Assembly: GCA_013397865.1 (NCBI GenBank)
Contig: VZTI01000620.1
Location: 704,245 to 768,244 of the forward strand
Origin: Struthidea cinerea
Taxonomy: Eukaryota > Chordata > Aves > Passeriformes > Corcoracidae
DNA length: 64,000 bases
Reading direction: 5' to 3'
A program made the position numbers and the translations under genes. This document shows positions 1 to 9,890 of this stretch, in pieces. Numbering within the stretch: position 1 is the stretch's first letter; every line of letters starts with the position of its first letter. A model generated the notes under the pieces. That model searched no databases and was not told where the DNA came from. It saw nothing but the letters and a program-made list of their open reading frames with translations.

Positions 1-61
1 AAGGCAACACACTTGGGCTGTGGTTATAAGTCACTTAAACCATATTGAAGAAGCACTTGTT

Positions 62-187
62 TCAAGATCATAGAATCAGAGAATTTTAGAATGGTTTTGG
101 TTGGAAGGGAACCTTGGAGACCATCCAGTTCCAACCCCCTGTTGGGGACAGAGACACCTTCAACTAGACCAGATTGCTCAGAGCCCC
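62..187 (-). mobile_element. CR1 LINE 3'-end fragment, antisense
   Basis: Read on the minus strand this ends in the terminal CR1 signature seen across birds: a stretch about a group of letters meaning 'gagcaacctggtct..ggaaggtgtc', then 'ccttccaacc' and an ATTCTATGAT-type tail. On the + strand this appears as 'atcatagaatcagagaatt' followed by 'ggttggaagggaaccttgg'. Only the last ~125 bases of the element are present, the usual 5' truncation of CR1. No coding capacity remains. Confidence 0.9.
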
Positions 188-3076
188 TTGTAAGTTTAAA
201 GCTTTTCTCTCAGCAATAATCAGCTCATAGGAGTGAAACTAAACATGTGCATTTAGCAAAACGTCATGCAAATGAAAGCAAAACAAATTAGAGGTTTTTT
301 CCATCTCATTGAGCTTTCCAAAGGGTGAAGAATTAGTTTATAAAATAAATGGAAGTACTTTTTGCTGTGCAGATGTAAGTTTGTCTCCCTAGTTATTTTT
401 CCAAACCCTGTTTTAAATGCAGAACGCAGCTTCTCAGTTCCTAAGCAGTGTTCCTTGTCAAGGACAAGTTGATCCGATTTGTTTGAGCTGAAATATCCTT
501 TCAGTTTCTGACCAGAATGAGAAGCATAAAGAATAAAGCCTGCCTTAAATGTTTCTTGCTGGTGTTAACAAGTACCTTTGCTTGCATCAGGATAATTCCA
601 CAGAAAGACAAATTTGAGGATCAACGAGTTGGTACACCATGTTAATCCAATAAAACCCTGCAGTTTTATAGACTCGTTTTCTGGTTGGCTTATACCAAAG
701 TATTACAGTGAGTCAGGATGATGCAAAGACATTGGTGAAATGTCTTGGCTTTAGAGCAGTTCAGTGGCAGCAAACAGAGGAAAAGGAAGAGTTTTGCCTG
801 AATTTTCAGAAATTTTTTCAATCCATGTATTATTGACAGTCTCTAAGTGTCTGTGTCTGTGTTTTCAGCAAAGTAACTCTTGTAGAGTTTTAGGGAGGTT
901 TTATTGGAAGAAATGCAGTAACTCTTCACAGGTCCAGCAAAAATGTTAAGTGTAAAAAAAATAATTACGGAGATAGGAGAAGACTGTTTCTCTTCATTCT
1001 CTTTTGTGTGGAATTTTAGGGGTGTTCTGGGGTTTTTTACTCTGCATCTTCTAGAAAGTCCTAAATCTTGTCAAATGACAGTAGATAACTAGCATTTAGG
1101 TGCCTTGAACTATATTCTTGATGAACCATACAAATTTTATATATAGGAAATCAACTAGTTTCATTAAACATTTCTGAAGTTTGTAGAGGCCATTAAAATC
1201 ATTTCAATAAAACATTTGTGAAAAACACAATTATTTTACTGATTAATTTGCTAATTAGCAAAATTGTAGTTAGATACTTTGAAGTAAAATGGTAATTCTA
1301 AAAAGCACTTCGGTACATTTAGGGTGAAATTATATGTTTGGGTTGCAGTCTATGCTTTGCTGGTGCATCATAAATGTTCGAGTTCTTTCAATGGTTTGTT
1401 CTGTGTTGCCTGGAGAAATATTTTTCAACGTGGAACACCAGGTACTTGGATATTAACTGAACCCTTCTTTACGCAACATTTCATTCTACAGCTCTGGCTC
1501 ACTTTGCATAGTTCTTTCTTGTGCAAAAAAAATGCCATAGCTGACACAAAAATAATTGTCTAAATAAATAGTACACAGAGTAATGGGGTTTGTAAGAGCA
1601 TTCCCTTAGCTTGCATGAGTCCTTTCTAGGCCGTAATTCAAATATTGGCTTCGTACAGCACAGTGAGGCACTAATTAGTGCCTTCTCTTCTTCTTTTTCT
1701 TTTAAATGTACTAAGGAAAAGCAGGAGAAAGCAAATGGATTCCTCATTTTGTGATGCGAGAAAGGTAAGTACGAATATGTTGCTGCATTTGATATTTCTC
1801 TGAGCCTGCTTTTAACTTCTCCTTTAAAAGGAATGGGAGATGCTGTAATTACTCCGAAAAGCTTTCTGTAGATACCTGCTTTTCTAAACCTTTTCAGTGT
1901 CTGTAACAGAAATGGCCTTGTCTCAGAATAGCTAATGCCATCAGTTCTCCTTTTTCTTTTCTGTGACATGTGATTTTTCTGTTGGTACAGTCACTAACAT
2001 TTAGAAAAACCTCTTCAAAGTGTTACCATCTTGTACAAGAGGCTTCATTCTCCTTGTATAACATTTCCTGCATCTTGGTTTTGACAATATTTGTTTAGTA
2101 TGGAGAAGAAGAGAAGGCTGAGGTGACAGTGAATAACTGGGATGAAGCTTGAAAAATATCACTTTTCTCTCAGAGGAAACCTCTTCGTGTCATGTAGGTA
2201 AAAACAGTGGATCAAGTAAGCTCAGGGACAAGAACCTCTGACTTGCAACCCAATACCATTGTTACAAAGACAAAATCCAGGTCCTAAGAAAAGCAGGTGG
2301 GTCTGGATCCCATGGCTACTCGGTTGCACTGATCTCACGAAAATTTATGATGTACGCTGAAAAAAAGATTGTTGGGCCTATGTCAAATTCCAACAAACCC
2401 TGTATGTCACACACTCACCAAGCAGGAATTGTGAAGGAAGAGTCTCAAATGAAATTAAATGCATTTTAAATAAAATTAACACAGCAGGCATAATAACTGA
2501 TTAAATTAAATTGGCTTTTTTCAAGAAGGAGCCCTGAGTGAACTGATGAATGGTTTGAAGAAACATGGTGCTATTGCTCCTAAAGCAGTTACTGTATTTT
2601 TTCTTGAAATGTTATCTCGCCTTTTTATTCATTAGTGCACGAAACCCGGCATTCTTTCCGAACATAAATTTGATTTTTTCGCTTTTTAGCTGGAAGTGGA
2701 AAGAAGCACATCAGTATCACAAGCCACATTAAAATTTTAACAGAGAGCCTTTTTACAGAAATGCCAAAAAGTCCTTAATTTAAAATGCAGAATATACAAG
2801 ATCTCAAACCACTGAAAAAAAACCAAAAAAACCCACAGAAATAGGACACTTTCATTAAAATATCTACCTTAACTTTTTGACTTCTAAAAGGTACTTCTGA
2901 GGTCTCTATTTTTTATGAATACCTCCAGGAAATGATTGTTCAAAACCTTGAGCACAGAGTTGGCAAAATGTGCACTCCTCTCTCCATGATGACTGCAATT
3001 ACACTTCTGGAAAATAGCCCAGGGAATGCTCAACTGGACAATGAGAACTTGCATATCTCAGCTTCCTCAACAAAGG

Positions 3077-3111
<35 letters not shown>

Positions 3112-5050
3112 GTGTTTTCAAATTCTGCTCGTAGCACATGTATTATCCAGGAGAGAAATGTAAATAGCTATGCCAGAGCAGCTCTCGCTGTTAACAGCTG
3201 TGGGTGTTTATTGAAAATCTCTTTTCTATTTCATGGCACATGATCTCTAACTCAAAACCTTGAAGTTTAGAAAATTGCATTGTTAGCCTAGTTTTCTGAT
3301 ATTTACTGGTAGATTAGATTAAGGTGAAGAGAAATAAAAGCTTGCAGAGCACTCAATGCTACCTGAAATGGAAGCAAACTAGGTTTTGTTCATTAATGTT
3401 GTTGAACTGTCCTCTGTGTAATTTGCACAAGTTCTTCACATTTGGGAGAGTTTGTGGCTGTGTGAACCAGGGTATCAATAAATGGTGAAGTTCCTTGATT
3501 TCTGGTGCATGGAATTAGCAGTTCTGTATCCAGAGAAGAAAACTCACTGCAAAACTGCTGTCCCAGAAGACAAGAGAGTTGTCACAGCACTCTGGGAAAG
3601 GGCCACAAGCACTGCAATTCATCCCTAATAAAGCTGCAGTCTGGGACCATAGCTGGCTGATTCTTTACAGCAATGCAAGTGTTACTGATGGAGATTGGAG
3701 CCACCAAACAAATAACAACAAGAACTCTTTACCTTTGTTCTAAATAGACCACAGATTTCTCTAATCCTGATTTACAAATCCCTTGGTTCATGTGGTCTGC
3801 TATGGACCACGAGGGGTGATTAATAAATATGGGCTGGTGTGGGCAGTGCTACCTAATTTATATGGGGCCTCCAGCCCCTATGAGTGGCTGCTTTCTGTCC
3901 CAGGAGAAACAAAAAAGGTCTGTGATGTTTCTCAGAAATTCTCCTTGTACTTGGGTATCTGGTTGGTTATGCTGTACCTGAGCTCTTGATGTGCAAATAG
4001 CTGTCAGCCCTTCCTTTCACCAGCCCTCCAAACAACATTTATAAGATGAAACTGTTAAAATCCCCATGTAAATCTGGAGCTATTGTTTTAATACTTTAAA
4101 TTAAATCATGCATTACAGAATATATACGCTTGGGAAGCTTTTTCGATAATGATTCACACTGTTCTAGAGAGCAATGTGTTATTCTGGTAATTGCAGGCAG
4201 AGGATGTACCTGAGCATTTAATTTAGAGCAATAAATGCAATAGCTTTGCCTGAACAAGTCAGAAAACAACGTTGTGAGCATAACGTGTAGCAGACTCAAA
4301 TTATCCTCCAAAGGTGTTGTATTTATATGCTAGCCAAGTAAATATTGTACCTCCCAATAACAAAATTTTTCCAACACATGTGTTATTTGCAATAACACAA
4401 ACCCATCAATTTTTAAAAAACTGTTTGAGGGTAATGAGTAATGTTACATTGCTATTGTGCATAAACCGCAAATTTTATGCTAAATTTTTTTTTATGTGAA
4501 AGCTGAGCAGGAGATTTTGGTTGTATGCATCAGAATTTTTTGGAAGTGATAAAATTTCACAGCTGTGAAAAAGAAAGGTTCAAGTATTTTCATGTGGCTT
4601 ACCTCTGTTTATCGCTCCAATTTTGAAATAGTATTTTAACACGTAAGGAAGTGCATGTAAGTGCTAAATAAGTTTCCTTATCTTTCTTAGGTGCCTGGTA
4701 TGTGAGCTCTTCAGGTACCTGAGGGCGAATGAATCATTCAATTCATCTGAATGGATCGAGATGCTGTTTTCACTGTGTTACTTTTGAATTTTGGAATATT
4801 TTGTAATACTTGTAGCTGTTTGATAAATCCAGCTCACTTGAACAGGTGGAAGTGATGATCATAAATCTTAAGAAGTGTTGCCTATAGGTGTAAGGAGGAC
4901 AGCTATGACAAGTGCCTTTTATTACACTCTTAAATACAGTTTTACCTTTTGGACTCTACCCTAACCCGGTGCAGATACAGCTATTATTTACTGAAGGTTG
5001 AAAAACCGTAAAACTGTAAAGTAAATACCGTTTTCTTCCCTTTCCAAACC
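188..5050. other. AT-rich 5' flanking DNA without recognised genes
   Basis: I see no exon, RNA gene or clear transposon here. Open frames are short, lack splice context and do not resemble known proteins. A pure run of 30 T lies at 3078-3107. By synteny known from other vertebrates the neighbour on this side of SYTL5 would be DYNLT3/CYBB, but no exon of either was recognised, so this is probably intergenic DNA. Confidence 0.5.
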
Positions 5051-5252
5051 CTTTCTGAGAAATCACCGAATCGCCCCCCGAGCTGCCAGTTCCACACCAC
5101 TAAGCCCCCGCTGAAAACTGGGAGATGATACTAACGGGATGTGCACCCTTCCCAACCCCGTCGGAAAGATGGGGCGACTTGACCTGGGGAGTGGGTCCCC
5201 ACTAGTCCCGCCTGCATGGGACGGCGGTGGCACCCCGGGGCGGGCAGCGAAG

Positions 5253-5318
5253 GGGGAGCGGGGAGGGAGAGGAGAAGGAAGAGACGGGGAGCGGGGAGGG
5301 AGAGGAGAAGGAAGAGAC
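5253..5318. repeat. 33-bp polypurine tandem repeat, two copies
   Basis: A purine-rich unit beginning GGGGAGCGGGGAGG and ending GGAAGAGAC occurs twice back to back (5253-5285, 5286-5318) without a difference. It sits at the upstream edge of the island. The duplicated block that restarts at 7004 begins with the base that follows the second unit (5319), so the assembler probably lost its path at this repeat. Confidence 0.85.
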
Positions 5319-5649
5319 AGGGAGCAGGAGGAGAGGGTAGCAGGAGGAGAAGGGAGGAGAGGTGCAGCTGCGGAGGCGCTCCCGCCCGGCTCCGTTCCGC
5401 CGGCTGCTCCGCCCCGCTCCCGGCAGGTCGGGACGGCGGCCCCGGCTCCCGGCCCGGCTCCCGGCCGGCGAGAGGCGCTGCGGGAGCGCGGCCGTGGGGC
5501 CGGATCGGCAGCGGGAGAGGTGCGGGGGGACGCGGTGGAGGCGGCTCCGCTCCCGGCGGAGACGGCTGGGCTGGAGCCACCCCCGGGAGCCCCGGGCTGC
5601 GGGAGGAGCGCGGAGGCGCGGGCGGGGAGCGGTGGCAGGTTGGCTGTCG

Positions 5650-5879
5650 CAGGGCTGCACCTGCGGAGTCGCTGCCAGCCTGCTCGTGCCCCGTCTGAGT
5701 GCGGGGCTGTCCGTGCTCGGTGCGGGCTGGCGCTGCGTGCCCGAGCCGGGGGCCGAGCCCGCGGGAGCGGGACTTCACCTCCCAGCCCCACCGGGCTGCG
5801 GAGTTGGCAGCAGCAGCCCTCGGCGGCGGCAGCGATGCTGCTGCTTGTACGTGATTTACCTCTCCTGCCGAGGTTCCTG
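5650..5879 (+). other. SYTL5: Probable non-coding SYTL5 exon 1 (3' part; 5' end unknown)
   Basis: The GC-rich island ends in TTCCTG|GTGAGT, a near-consensus splice donor at 5880. An ATG at 5835 opens 15 codons that run into the donor with no stop. The reading frame of the SYTL5 start codon at 35385 has a TGA four codons positions earlier at about 35376, so this ATG cannot be a simple N-terminal extension through the proposed exon 2. It is more likely an upstream ORF or unused. The left boundary given is arbitrary: no transcription start could be placed. Whether this exon splices directly to 35203 is inference. Confidence 0.5.
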
Positions 5880-6849
5880 GTGAGTCCGTCATTCTTAATA
5901 GCAACTGGTTTTGGGGATTGTTTTGGTTTTGTTCTCTTTTTTTCCCTTTCCTTTACCCCGAGAGAAGGACCCCAGGGGGGACCCTGCAGCACGGTCCCAG
6001 TGGAGACCCGCCCGCCGGAGCCCTGCCCGGAGCGGGGGCTGCGCTAGCCCGGCTCCCCCCGCGGACGCCGGCTGCTTTTGGTGTTAATAACCTGATAGGG
6101 GGTGCCTGCATATTTGGTTGGGTTTTATTTTTTAATGCCTTCTGTAGTGTGTTACTGTGAAAAACCAGGGTGGTGGATCTCGCCGGCCAGTGATGCCGTC
6201 TGGGGTTGTGCCGTGGGAGGGATGATAAAGAACGGGCGCTCAGTTGTTCTCTTCGCCACTGAACAGGTGAGCGGCTCTGTGGCGCCCAGGTGAAGATGGG
6301 CTCTTGCCGTGTGATGCCTAAATTTTTCTTCCATGTTTTTGCTTTAAAAAGTATAATTACTTATTCATAAACACAGTTATGTATAAATTCAATTTTATTT
6401 TATGGCTATACAAAGAAAAGTATAAATTATGGAGGCTGAGAACCACTCACATAGTAGTTTTTGATGCTTGATAGCTACTGAATGCAGCTAACCACCACTC
6501 ATTTCAGTATTCCAAGTGTGGAGTCATAGCATGGGAACAGTCAGGGTTTCTGCACCCCAGAGTCAGTGATTCTCGGAAAGCCTTAGTAGAAAAGATTTAA
6601 TGTGACTGCTAGGGAAAAAGCCCTTTAAGTGAAGAAGGGATAGAGGAGCAGGTGGGACAATTACCTGTGAAATGCACAAGTGTTGCTGTTTTGCTGTATG
6701 CACTTCAGCTGAGGGATTTGTTCAAGGTGCAGCCCATTAAGCATTTTAAAGCCCCTTGTGGTAAAGATGTTTGGAGCATACATTGTTTTCAGTGGATCCA
6801 AAAGAAAGAAGGGGTTGGATCCTTGCCTAACAAAGTTGAGGTGAGGAAT

Positions 6850-7002
6850 TGTCGCTGTTATGTCCGAGGCGCATAAAGAAAACGACACAGAGTCCAGGCT
6901 CATGAACAAGTGGAAGCCGAAGCTTCTTCTTTAATAATTTTCTGACTACTATATAGGATAGATCGCAAAAAGTGTGTTGAGTGGCAATAGGTAATTGGTT
7001 CC
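6850..7002 (-). mobile_element. Partial copy of the 377-bp solo LTR, cut by an assembly gap
   Basis: Identical or nearly identical to the first 153 bases of the LTR at 8431-8807, with the same AGGAAT target sequence in front (6844-6849). It stops at the single N at 7003. It belongs to the upstream copy of the duplicated block, so it is most likely the same insertion represented twice and not a second integration. Confidence 0.85.
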
Positions 7003-7003
7003 N
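7003..7003. other. Single-N assembly gap
   Basis: One undefined base joins LTR sequence on the left to CpG-island sequence on the right. The sequence to the right repeats 5319 onward. Confidence 0.95.
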
Positions 7004-8583
7004 AGGGAGCAGGAGGAGAGGGTAGCAGGAGGAGAAGGGAGGAGAGGTGTAGCTGCGGAGGCGCTCCCGCCCGGCTCCGTTCCGCCGGCTGCTCCGCCCC
7101 GCTCCCGGCAGGTCGGGACGGCGGCCCCGGCTCCCGGCCCGGCTCCCGGCCGGCGAGAGGCGCTGCGGGAGCGCGGCCGGGGGGCCGGGTCGGCAGCGGG
7201 GGGGGGGCGGGGGGGCGCGGGGGGGGCGNGCAGGGCTGCACCTGCGGAGTCGCTGCCAGCCTGCTCGTGCCCCGTCTGAGTGCGGGGCTGTCCGTGCTCG
7301 GTGCGGGCTGGCGCTGCGTGCCCGAGCCGGGGGCCGAGCCCGCGGGAGCGGGACTTCACCTCCCAGCCCCACCGGGCTGCGGAGTTGGCAGCAGCAGCCC
7401 TCGGCGGCGGCAGCGATGCTGCTGCTTGTACGTGATTTACCTCTCCTGCCGAGGTTCCTGGTGAGTCCGTCATTCTTAATAGCAACTGGTTTTGGGGATT
7501 GTTTTGGTTTTGTTCTCTTTTTTTCCCTTTCCTTTACCCCGAGAGAAGGACCCCAGGGGGGACCCTGCAGCACGGTCCCAGTGGAGACCCGCCCGCCGGA
7601 GCCCTGCCCGGAGCGGGGGCTGCGCTAGCCCGGCTCCCCCCGCGGACGCCGGCTGCTTTTGGTGTTAATAACCTGATAGGGGGTGCCTGCATATTTGGTT
7701 GGGTTTTATTTTTTAATGCCTTCTGTAGTGTGTTACTGTGAAAAACCAGGGTGGTGGATCTCGCCGGCCAGTGATGCCGTCTGGGGTTGTGCCGTGGGAG
7801 GGATGATAAAGAACGGGCGCTCAGTTGTTCTCTTCGCCACTGAACAGGTGAGCGGCTCTGTGGCGCCCAGGTGAAGATGGGCTCTTGCCGTGTGATGCCT
7901 AAATTTTTCTTCCATGTTTTTGCTTTAAAAAGTATAATTACTTATTCATAAACACAGTTATGTATAAATTCAATTTTATTTTATGGCTATACAAAGAAAA
8001 GTATAAATTATGGAGGCTGAGAACCACTCACATAGTAGTTTTTGATGCTTGATAGCTACTGAATGCAGCTAACCACCACTCATTTCAGTATTCCAAGTGT
8101 GGAGTCATAGCATGGGAACAGTCAGGGTTTCTGCACCCCAGAGTCAGTGATTCTCGGAAAGCCTTAGTAGAAAAGATTTAATGTGACTGCTAGGGAAAAA
8201 GCCCTTTAAGTGAAGAAGGGATAGAGGAGCAGGTGGGACAATTACCTGTGAAATGCACAAGTGTTGCTGTTTTGCTGTATGCACTTCAGCTGAGGGATTT
8301 GTTCAAGGTGCAGCCCATTAAGCATTTTAAAGCCCCTTGTGGTAAAGATGTTTGGAGCATACATTGTTTTCAGTGGATGCAAAAGAAAGAAGGGGTTGGA
8401 TCCTTGCCTAAAAAAGTTGAGGTGAGGAATTGTCGCTGTTATGTCCGAGGCGCATAAAGAAAACGACACAGAGTCCAGGCTCATGAACAAGTGGAAGCCG
8501 AAGCTTCTTCTTTAATAATTTTCTGACTACTATATAGGATAGATCGCAAAAAGTGTGTTGAGTGGCAATAGGTAATTGGTTCC
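7004..8583 (+). repeat. Second copy of the SYTL5 promoter block (likely false duplication)
   Basis: Positions 7004 to about 7195 match 5319 onward (offset 1685). Positions 7231-8583 match 5650-7002 at a constant offset of 1581. Across the second part I noticed only a couple of single-base differences (for example near 8379 and 8412). Between them, about 100 bases of the island are missing and replaced by a low-quality G-run with an N at 7229. The copy includes a second exon-1 donor (7460/7461). Single Ns at both joints and near identity suggest two haplotypes laid end to end; a genuine recent tandem duplication is the alternative. Confidence 0.85.
7229..7229. other. Single-N assembly gap in G-run
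   Basis: An N inside a GC-rich stretch preceded by a degenerate G-run (about 7196-7228). About 100 bases present in the upstream copy of the island are absent here. Confidence 0.95.
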
Positions 8584-8807
8584 TCGGCCATCCACCCCTT
8601 GAGAGGATTGGCCAAGTCCTAAGATACCTATTCCAAAATATTTTCAAAGTCAAAGCCATAACAATCTTGCAAAACAGCCTGCAGGTGCAAGAAGTTTATG
8701 AAACTGTGACCTTGATTAAAATAGTTTACATGGGAAAGACAGTCTGCCCACAGAATATTGAGAAAAGGCTGAAGAATTTCTCTGCTTCTAGCTTTTTAGC
8801 ACCTACA
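8431..8807 (-). mobile_element. Solo LTR of an endogenous retrovirus, 377 bp, antisense
   Basis: The element starts TG and ends CA and is flanked by an exact 6-bp target duplication AGGAAT (8425-8430 and 8808-8813). Read on the minus strand it has a TATATAG box (near 8531) followed by an ATTAAA-type polyadenylation signal (near 8512), the order expected for U3-R-U5. No internal viral genes adjoin it, so it is a solo LTR. A 6-bp duplication is typical of alpha- and betaretrovirus-like elements. A second family member is at 29652. Confidence 0.9.
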
Positions 8808-8813
8808 AGGAAT

Positions 8814-9169
8814 GGCCTCTTTACTCAAGAAAGCAAGAGTTTAAGAACAGCCAGTGCTGGAAACTTGAAGTTGGATATCCTGAGACTAGATAGAGGGTGC
8901 AGTTTTTTAAATAAAAACACTCATTAGACTAATAAGGTCTTAGTTTTTCACCATTAAAAAAAACTTTAAACCAGGGATGTTTTTTCTAAAGGCAGGTTTC
9001 TTTTTAGCGGGACTCAGTATGGGGAAATCTTATGGGCTATATGTAGGGGAGGTCACAACAAGTGATGATAATGAACCCTTGTTGCCTCAATTAGGTGCAC
9101 AATCAGGAAAGCTGCCTCATCTCTGAGACCACATGCCATGCATTCTCTTTTTCCTTTGCTCCCCCAACC
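8814..9169. other. Intron 1 sequence, nothing recognised
   Basis: AT-rich intronic DNA between the solo LTR and the CR1 element. No exon or element recognised. Confidence 0.5.
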
Positions 9170-9890
9170 TCCTGGATGTAAAAGGGCTCAATAATATTGA
9201 GAGCAACCCTGAGGAGAAGAACTTGGGGGTGTTGGTTGATGAGAAGCTCAGCATGACCTGGCCATGTGCCCTTGCATCCCTCAAAGCCGAACGTGTCCGG
9301 GACTCCATTAACAGCAGCGTGGGCAGCAGGTCCAGGAAGGGGATTCTGCCCCTCTTCTCTGCTCTGGTGAGACCCCGCCTGCAGTGCTGCATCCAGCTCT
9401 GGGGTCCCCAACATGGGAAGGATGTGGACCTGCTGGAGTGAGTTCAGAGGAGGCCACAAAGATAATCAGGGGACTGGATCACCTCTGATATGAGGACAGG
9501 CTGAGGGGGTTGGGGTTGTTCCGACTGGAGAAGAGGAGGCTCTGGGCAGACCTTGTAACATCTTCCAGTACATAAAGGAGGCTACAAGAAAGCTGGAGAG
9601 GGACTTTTGACAAGGGCATGTAGTGATATGACAAGGGGTAATGGCTTTAAGCTGAAAGAGGGTAGATTTAGATAGAATATTAGGAAGAAATTCTTCACCA
9701 TAAGGTTGGTGAGGTACTGGAACAGGTTTCCAGACAAACTGTGAATGACCATTCCTGGAAGTGTTGAAGGCCAGGTTGGGTGGGGCTTTGAGCAACCTGA
9801 TCCAGTGGAAACTGTCTCTGCCCATGGCAGGAGGGGTGGAAGAAGATGAAATTTAAGGTTCAATCCAAGCCATTCTGTGTTTCTGTGATA
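9170..9890 (+). mobile_element. CR1 LINE, 3' part with end of reverse-transcriptase ORF
   Basis: The + strand frame from about 9175 reads the typical C-terminal end of CR1 ORF2, including NLGVLVDEKLSMTWPCAL and then LFSALVRPRLQ, up to a stop near 9441. The conserved CR1 3' UTR follows: 'gaggacaggctgaggg', 'gcactgg/tactggaacagg', 'ggggctttgagcaacctgat' and a tail resembling ATTCTGTG repeats. The element is 5'-truncated and carries substitutions, so it is inactive. It lies in the same orientation as SYTL5 within intron 1. Confidence 0.95.

Larger units (their letters stand above)
5060..6060 (+). promoter_or_regulatory. SYTL5: CpG-island promoter of SYTL5
   Basis: The base composition changes abruptly from AT-rich to very GC- and CpG-rich and returns to AT-rich after about 6060. 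A GC box (GGGGCGGGC, near 5237) is present and no TATA box is obvious. The island lies upstream of the SYTL5 coding exons and ends with a strong + strand donor site at 5879/5880, so it probably drives SYTL5. Long open frames on both strands here come from the lack of stop codons in GC-rich DNA and are not treated as genes. The transcription start itself cannot be fixed from sequence. Confidence 0.75.

Noticed and set aside
5063..6047. Long open frames on both strands in the CpG island (up to about 309 codons)
   Set aside because: GC-rich DNA lacks stop codons; the frames overlap in several phases, are Pro/Arg/Ala/Gly-rich without domains, and sit on a promoter. The same frames recur in the duplicate copy.
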